A stretch of 64,000 nucleotides of DNA from positions 2,227,454 to 2,291,453 of the forward strand of contig NZ_KE386571.1 in assembly GCF_000427645.1 (NCBI RefSeq). Direction: 5' to 3'. Numbering within the stretch: position 1 is the first letter of the stretch; the number at the start of each line of letters is the position of its first letter. The stretch comes from Sphingomonas phyllosphaerae FA2. Its GTDB lineage: Bacteria; Pseudomonadota; Alphaproteobacteria; Sphingomonadales; Sphingomonadaceae. Positions 58,962-64,000 of this stretch are shown piece after piece. A model generated the notes under the pieces. It was not told the origin of the DNA. It worked only from the letters and a program-made list of their open reading frames with translations, and made no database searches. Position numbers and translations under genes: made by a program.

Positions 58962-60776
58962 CTATGATCGCCCGAACAGCTTCGCGACGCTTTTCATATC
59001 AAGCTTCACCCACGTCGGGCGGCCGTGGTTGCATTGTCCGGAATGCGGGGTGACTTCCATCTCGCGGAGCAGCGCGTTCATCTCGGCGGGCGACAGCACG
59101 CGCCCCGCTCGCACCGAGCCGTGGCACGCCATCGTGCCGGCGATCGCATCGAGCCGCTCGCGAAGGCTCAGCGCCTCGTCATAGGCGGCCAGCTCGTCGG
59201 CGAGGTCCGTGACCAGCCCCTTCGGATCACCACTGCCGAGCAACGCCGGGGTGGCGCGCACCAGCATCGCGCGGGCGCCGAACCGCTCCAGCTCCAGCCC
59301 GAATTCCGCCAGCTCGGCGACGCGCGCCTCCAGCCGGTCGCATGCCGGCTCATCCAGTTCGACCACCTCGGGGATCAGCAGCGCCTGCGACGCGACGCGC
59401 CCGCCGGCCAGTGCCGCGCGCATCCGTTCCAGCACCAGCCGCTCGTGCGCGGCATGCTGGTCGACCAGCACCAGCCCGTCTTCCGCCTCGGCGACGATAT
59501 AAGTCTTGGCCACCTGCCCACGCGCGACGCCGAGCGGGAAGTCGGTCGTCGCGGGCGGTGGCGTCCAGTTGGGGACGCCGCGTGCGGCCGGCGGCGCGGC
59601 GAAGAAGGTCGGCCGCTGGTCGTTCAGCCGTAGCCCCTCCCCCATCGGGGGAGGGGTTGGGGTGGGGGCGTGAGGTTCGAACGGCCCGCCAAACAACGCC
59701 CCTCCCCCAACCCCCTCCCCGGAGGGGCGGGGGCTTTGATGTTCCGGCACCCACATCGCCATGATATCCGCCGGCGCCGAATGCGCCACCCGGTGCCCCG
59801 CCGCATCCAGCGCGCGGCGGAGCCCTGACACGATCATCCCGCGCACCAGCGCCGGATCGCGGAAGCGCACCTCGGTCTTGGCAGGGTGGACGTTCACGTC
59901 GACCTCGCTCGGCGGCACGTCTAGGAACAGCGCCACCACCGCATGGCGGTCGCGCGGCATCATCTCGGCATAGGCACCACGGATCGCGCCGATCAGCAGC
60001 CGGTCGCGCACCGGGCGACCGTTGACGAACAGATATTGATGATCCGCCACCCCGCGGTGGAAGGTCGGCAACCCCGCCACGCCGCCCAGCACATGCCCGT
60101 CGCGTTCCAGATCGATCGCCACCGAATTGTCGACCAGCGCGCGATCGGTCAGCGCCGCGACGCGTGCGGGACGGCTCTCCGCGGCGGCGACCGACAAGGC
60201 GCGTCGGCCGTCATGTTCGAGCGAGAAGGCGATGTCGGGCCGCGCCATCGCCAGCCGCCGTACGACATCGAGGCAGGCGGCATATTCCGATCGCGCCGAA
60301 CGCAGGAACTTGCGCCGTGCGGGCACCTGCGCGAACAGCGCCTCGACCACGACGCGCGTGCCCGGCGGCAGCGCGGCCGGGGCGTCACGCTCCAGCACGC
60401 CATTGTCGACCGTGCGCGCCCAGCCCTCCGCGCCCGCCGGCCGGCTCTCGATCGTCAGCCGCGCGACCGAGGCGATCGACGGCAGCGCCTCGCCGCGAAA
60501 GCCCAGCGTCGCCACCCGGTCGATATCCTCGTCGGGCAGCTTGGAAGTGGCGTGCCGTTCCAGCGCCAGCGCGATTTCCTCGGGGGCCATCCCGCAGCCG
60601 TCGTCGGCGACCTCGATCCGCTCGACCCCGCCGGCGGCCAGCACCACCGCGATCCGGGTCGCGCCGGAATCGATCGCATTCTCGACCAGCTCCTTTAACG
60701 CGCTGGCTGGTCTTTCCACCACTTCACCGGCGGCGATACGGTTGACCAGATGCGAGGGGAGACGGCGTATTGACAC
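58962..60776 (-). CDS. mutL: DNA mismatch repair protein MutL
   Basis: ATPase and endonuclease subunit of mismatch repair. The start is GTG at 60776 (SIRRLPSHLVNRIAAGEVVERP). GHKL ATPase motifs: ELVENAIDSGAT, ADDGCGM and GFRGEALPSI. The C-terminal part has the endonuclease motif DQHA-x2-E-x4-E as DQHAAHERLVLE, and GQCNHGRP. The linker (about residues 340-390) carries a Pro/Gly-rich insertion encoded by a C/G palindromic repeat at 59634-59735. Protein otherwise complete at 604 residues. Confidence 0.96.
   Translation of the reverse strand: MSIRRLPSHLVNRIAAGEVVERPASALKELVENAIDSGATRIAVVLAAGGVERIEVADDGCGMAPEEIALALERHATSKLPDEDIDRVATLGFRGEALPSIASVARLTIESRPAGAEGWARTVDNGVLERDAPAALPPGTRVVVEALFAQVPARRKFLRSARSEYAACLDVVRRLAMARPDIAFSLEHDGRRALSVAAAESRPARVAALTDRALVDNSVAIDLERDGHVLGGVAGLPTFHRGVADHQYLFVNGRPVRDRLLIGAIRGAYAEMMPRDRHAVVALFLDVPPSEVDVNVHPAKTEVRFRDPALVRGMIVSGLRRALDAAGHRVAHSAPADIMAMWVPEHQSPRPSGEGVGGGALFGGPFEPHAPTPTPPPMGEGLRLNDQRPTFFAAPPAARGVPNWTPPPATTDFPLGVARGQVAKTYIVAEAEDGLVLVDQHAAHERLVLERMRAALAGGRVASQALLIPEVVELDEPACDRLEARVAELAEFGLELERFGARAMLVRATPALLGSGDPKGLVTDLADELAAYDEALSLRERLDAIAGTMACHGSVRAGRVLSPAEMNALLREMEVTPHSGQCNHGRPTWVKLDMKSVAKLFGRS
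59634..59735. repeat. C/G palindromic repeat inside mutL
   Basis: The perfect palindrome cccctccccc-atc-gggggagggg (59634-59656) is followed by ttggggtgggggc and a second cccctccccc...ggaggggcgggg block (59702-59735). This is the same kind of element that sits between genes elsewhere (28224). The reading frame is kept through it. Confidence 0.8.
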
Positions 60777-60838
60777 GCGGCAACACCTAGACCAAGCCGC
60801 GGCATCCCGCGACCCCGCAGATACCATCGCCAGCATGA

Positions 60839-61957
<1,119 letters not shown>

Positions 61958-61967
61958 CCGAAGCTCC

Positions 61968-62083
61968 GTTCGTGCTGAGGAGGTGTTGAGCCTGCCGAAA
62001 CACCGTCTCGAAGCATCGCCCGGCGCGGCCCCTTCGAGACAAGGCTTCGACAGGCTCAGCCTTTCCTCAGGACGAACGGAAGG
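61968..62083. repeat. Inverted repeat of the 'gttcgtgctgagg' type between mreB and mreC
   Basis: Left arm gttcgtgctgaggaggtgtt and right arm cctttcctcaggacgaac, with an inner pair gtctcgaagc/ccttcgagacaaggcttcgacaggct (partial). A different family from A-D, placed within the operon. Confidence 0.75.
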
Positions 62084-62132
62084 ACTTGGACTGGCAGGTA
62101 ACCACATAATCTGAAGGCGGGAGGTGACGGCA

Positions 62133-63035
62133 ATGGCGCCGTCGCGGGATCGGCGTCCGGGCTTTTCGCGGCGCGCGCAATATGGACTGTTCGTCACCTA
62201 CATCCTCGGCATCGCCGGGGCGGTGGTGGGGGCGGTGCTGCTTGCGCTGTCCACCTTCAATCCCGCGGCCTTCGCGATGGCGCGCGCCGCGCTTGCCGAG
62301 GTGACCGCCCCCATCTCCACTGCCAGCGCCGCAATCGTCCGCACCCTCGCCACGGTGCCGGAGGAGATCGGGACGTGGTGGCGCGTCCATGACGAGAACG
62401 CCGAGCTGCGCGCACGGCTGGAACGCGCACGCGGAGCCTTGCTCGTCGGGCGTCAGGCGCGGCTGGAAAACGTCCGGCTGCGCGCGCTGCTCGCCTTGCG
62501 CGATCAGAACCCGCAGGTGGTCGCCACCGCGCGGATCGTCAGCACCAGCGCGTCGAGTACGCGCCGCTACGGCCTGTTGAACGCCGGGACGTGGCAGGGT
62601 GTCGCCGAAGGGCAGCCCGTCCAGGGGCCGGAGGGGCTGATCGGACGCGTCCTCTACACCGGCCCGAATACGGCGCGCGTGTTGCTCGTCACCGACGCCG
62701 AAAGCGTCGTGCCGGTCCGCCGCTCGCGCGACGGCCGACCCGCGCTGGCGGCCGGGCGCGGCGACGGGCTGATCGACATCCGCACCATCGACACCGCCGA
62801 CGGCAAGTTCCGCCCTGGCGACATCTTCGTTACCTCCGGCACCGGCGGGATGTTCGTCCCCGGCGTCCCCGTCGCGCGCGTGCTTCGCGACGGCACCGAC
62901 AGCGCCCCGGCGCGGCCGTTCGTGCGCCCGGACACGCTGGATGTCGCGATCGTCCATCGTGCGTTCATGCCGCCCCCACCACCGACGACCTCACCCGCCC
63001 CCACACCGACTCCGACGCCCACGCCCGATCCGTGA
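62133..63035 (+). CDS. mreC: Rod shape-determining protein MreC
   Basis: Inner-membrane-anchored scaffold between MreB and the periplasmic wall enzymes. Start at 62133 with gcgggagg nine bases upstream (GTG at 62124 also possible). One transmembrane helix (LFVTYILGIAGAVVGAVLL), then a coiled coil (ENAELRARLERARGALL) and beta domain with ARIVSTSASSTRRYGLLNAG. The C-terminus is a Pro/Thr-rich tail. Its stop overlaps mreD (GTGA). Confidence 0.96.
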   Translation: MAPSRDRRPGFSRRAQYGLFVTYILGIAGAVVGAVLLALSTFNPAAFAMARAALAEVTAPISTASAAIVRTLATVPEEIGTWWRVHDENAELRARLERARGALLVGRQARLENVRLRALLALRDQNPQVVATARIVSTSASSTRRYGLLNAGTWQGVAEGQPVQGPEGLIGRVLYTGPNTARVLLVTDAESVVPVRRSRDGRPALAAGRGDGLIDIRTIDTADGKFRPGDIFVTSGTGGMFVPGVPVARVLRDGTDSAPARPFVRPDTLDVAIVHRAFMPPPPPTTSPAPTPTPTPTPDP

Positions 63036-63541
63036 CGCCCCTAGCCCGCCCGCCCTTCGAGGAACCGCTCGGCCGTGGACGCGCGCGGCTGTTGCCGTGG
63101 GCGACGGTGATGGCCGGCTCGCTGGTGACGATTTTGCCGTGGGGCGCGACGCTGCCACTGTTGCCGCCAGTCGGGCTGCTGCTGATGCTTTCGTGGCGAT
63201 TGCTCGCGCCGCTGTCGCTGCGCGTGTGGGCGCCCGCGCTGCTCGGACTGTTCGATGACCTGCTCTCCGGGCAACCGCTCGGCAGCGCGATGCTGCTGTG
63301 GACGCTGGCCTATTTTTTGGTCGATGCGATCGATGCGCGCTCAGGCGTGCGTGATTTCAAGCAGAGCTGGGCGATCGCCGCGCTGGCGATCGCGTTCGTG
63401 CTGCTCGGCGGCCGACTGGTGGCGACGCCGCTCGATGCCCATGTCGACAGCGTGCTATTGCTCCAGATCATGACCTCGGTGTTGCTCTTCCCCGCCGCCG
63501 CGCGGTTGGTCGCGTGGATCGACCTGCGGCGCGCGCTATGA
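63032..63541 (+). CDS. mreD: Rod shape-determining protein MreD
   Basis: Polytopic membrane partner of MreC, 169 residues with about five hydrophobic helices (LVTILPWGATLPLL, LGLFDDLLSGQPLGSAMLL). GTG start at 63032 overlaps mreC; its stop overlaps the PBP2 gene (ATGA). Confidence 0.93.
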   Translation: MTPLARPPFEEPLGRGRARLLPWATVMAGSLVTILPWGATLPLLPPVGLLLMLSWRLLAPLSLRVWAPALLGLFDDLLSGQPLGSAMLLWTLAYFLVDAIDARSGVRDFKQSWAIAALAIAFVLLGGRLVATPLDAHVDSVLLLQIMTSVLLFPAAARLVAWIDLRRAL

Positions 63542-64000
63542 GGCCGCGCGCACCGAAGATCATGACCGAGGCGGCGCAGAGCTACAGCTTCTCGCGTCGC
63601 GCCTGGCTGCTCGGTGCCGGGCAGGCAGGGCTCGGGGCGCTGTTGATCGGGCGGATGGGTTATCTCGCGATTGCGCAGAACGAGCATTACAACCTGCTCG
63701 CCGAAAGCAACCGCGTCAGCATGACGATGATCCCGCCGCGCCGCGGCTGGATCGTCGACCGCCACAATCAGCCGATCGCCAGCAACCGCACCGATTTTCG
63801 CGTCGACGTCATCCCCGACCGGCTGGAAGACAAGGATCGCGTGCTTGCGCATCTGCGCGGACTGCTCGGCCTCACCGACGAGGATCTCGCGCAGATCAAT
63901 GCCGAGCTGGAGCACGCCCCCGGTTTCCGCCCGGTCGAGATCGCCGAGAACATCGATTGGGAACGCTTCGCCGCAGTGCAGGTCCGCCAGCCCGAACTGC
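63538..64000 (+). CDS. mrdA: Penicillin-binding protein 2 (MrdA), N-terminal part
   Basis: Elongasome transpeptidase; cut by the window end at about residue 154. Start at 63538 (MRPRAPKIMTEAAQSYSFSR). A membrane anchor (GAGQAGLGALLIGRMGYLA) and the pedestal start with IPPRRGWIVDRHNQPIASN and DFRVDVIPD are visible; the catalytic domain is outside. Last seen gene of mreBCD-mrdA. Confidence 0.95.
   Translation, partial: MRPRAPKIMTEAAQSYSFSRRAWLLGAGQAGLGALLIGRMGYLAIAQNEHYNLLAESNRVSMTMIPPRRGWIVDRHNQPIASNRTDFRVDVIPDRLEDKDRVLAHLRGLLGLTDEDLAQINAELEHAPGFRPVEIAENIDWERFAAVQVRQPEL

Overview
The window is a piece of a GC-rich alphaproteobacterial chromosome, most likely a sphingomonad (Sphingomonas or a close relative). 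The signs are the hisB-hisH-hisA-hisF cluster, ATP12 and NDUFS4-like proteins, glutathione-dependent formaldehyde oxidation, SspB, and dense families of intergenic palindromic repeats of the 'cgtcattgcgag' and 'cgtcatcccggacttgatc' kinds. Most of it is housekeeping DNA with tightly packed, often 4-nt-overlapping genes.

Layout. 1-3184: hflK-hflC and a DegP/DegQ protease (cut at the window edge) on the minus strand. 3257-9631: mrp, a membrane cytochrome c, pheA, a HAD phosphatase, an ATP12 chaperone, a DUF4892-like secreted protein and gmk. 9663-13586: formaldehyde detoxification (fghA, VOC protein, class III alcohol dehydrogenase) and a CaiB-type CoA-transferase. 13725-14176: a frameshifted gene. 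14259-18269: histidine cluster hisB, YciI-like, hisH, hisA, BASS-type transporter, hisF. 18345-25560: sspB, GNAT, fumC, two small glycine-rich proteins, hisE, HIT, an APC permease, mscL and a NUDIX hydrolase. 25845-34943: an NDUFS4-like complex I subunit, dnaK, dnaJ, era and an MFS/HlyD/outer-membrane efflux operon. 35038-39904: glycosyltransferases, a flippase-like membrane protein and a sugar epimerase. 40010-45896: clpB, a GH26-like secreted hydrolase, dapB, nth and a small secreted protein.

45958-56310: tRNA-Arg(CCG) followed by a ~10.3 kb integrated island. It carries a tyrosine integrase, lower GC, and a 59-bp repeat of the tRNA 3' half at the far end. The two repeat copies differ by a compensated T-stem base pair, so they seem to come from two different tRNA alleles. 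The cargo is an SF2-helicase-like NTPase, a small membrane protein, three small sphingomonad-type proteins, a decayed recombinase fragment, a cysteine-rich phage-type protein, a serine recombinase with a res-like site, and an 826-residue protein. That last protein joins an HsdR-N-like PD-(D/E)XK nuclease domain to a STAND/KAP-like P-loop ATPase. It is the best candidate here for an undescribed (probably anti-phage) system.

56487-64000: a TrmB-type regulator, a soluble chemoreceptor-like protein, mutL with a palindromic repeat inside its coding linker, and the cell-shape operon mreB-mreC-mreD-mrdA, running off the right edge.
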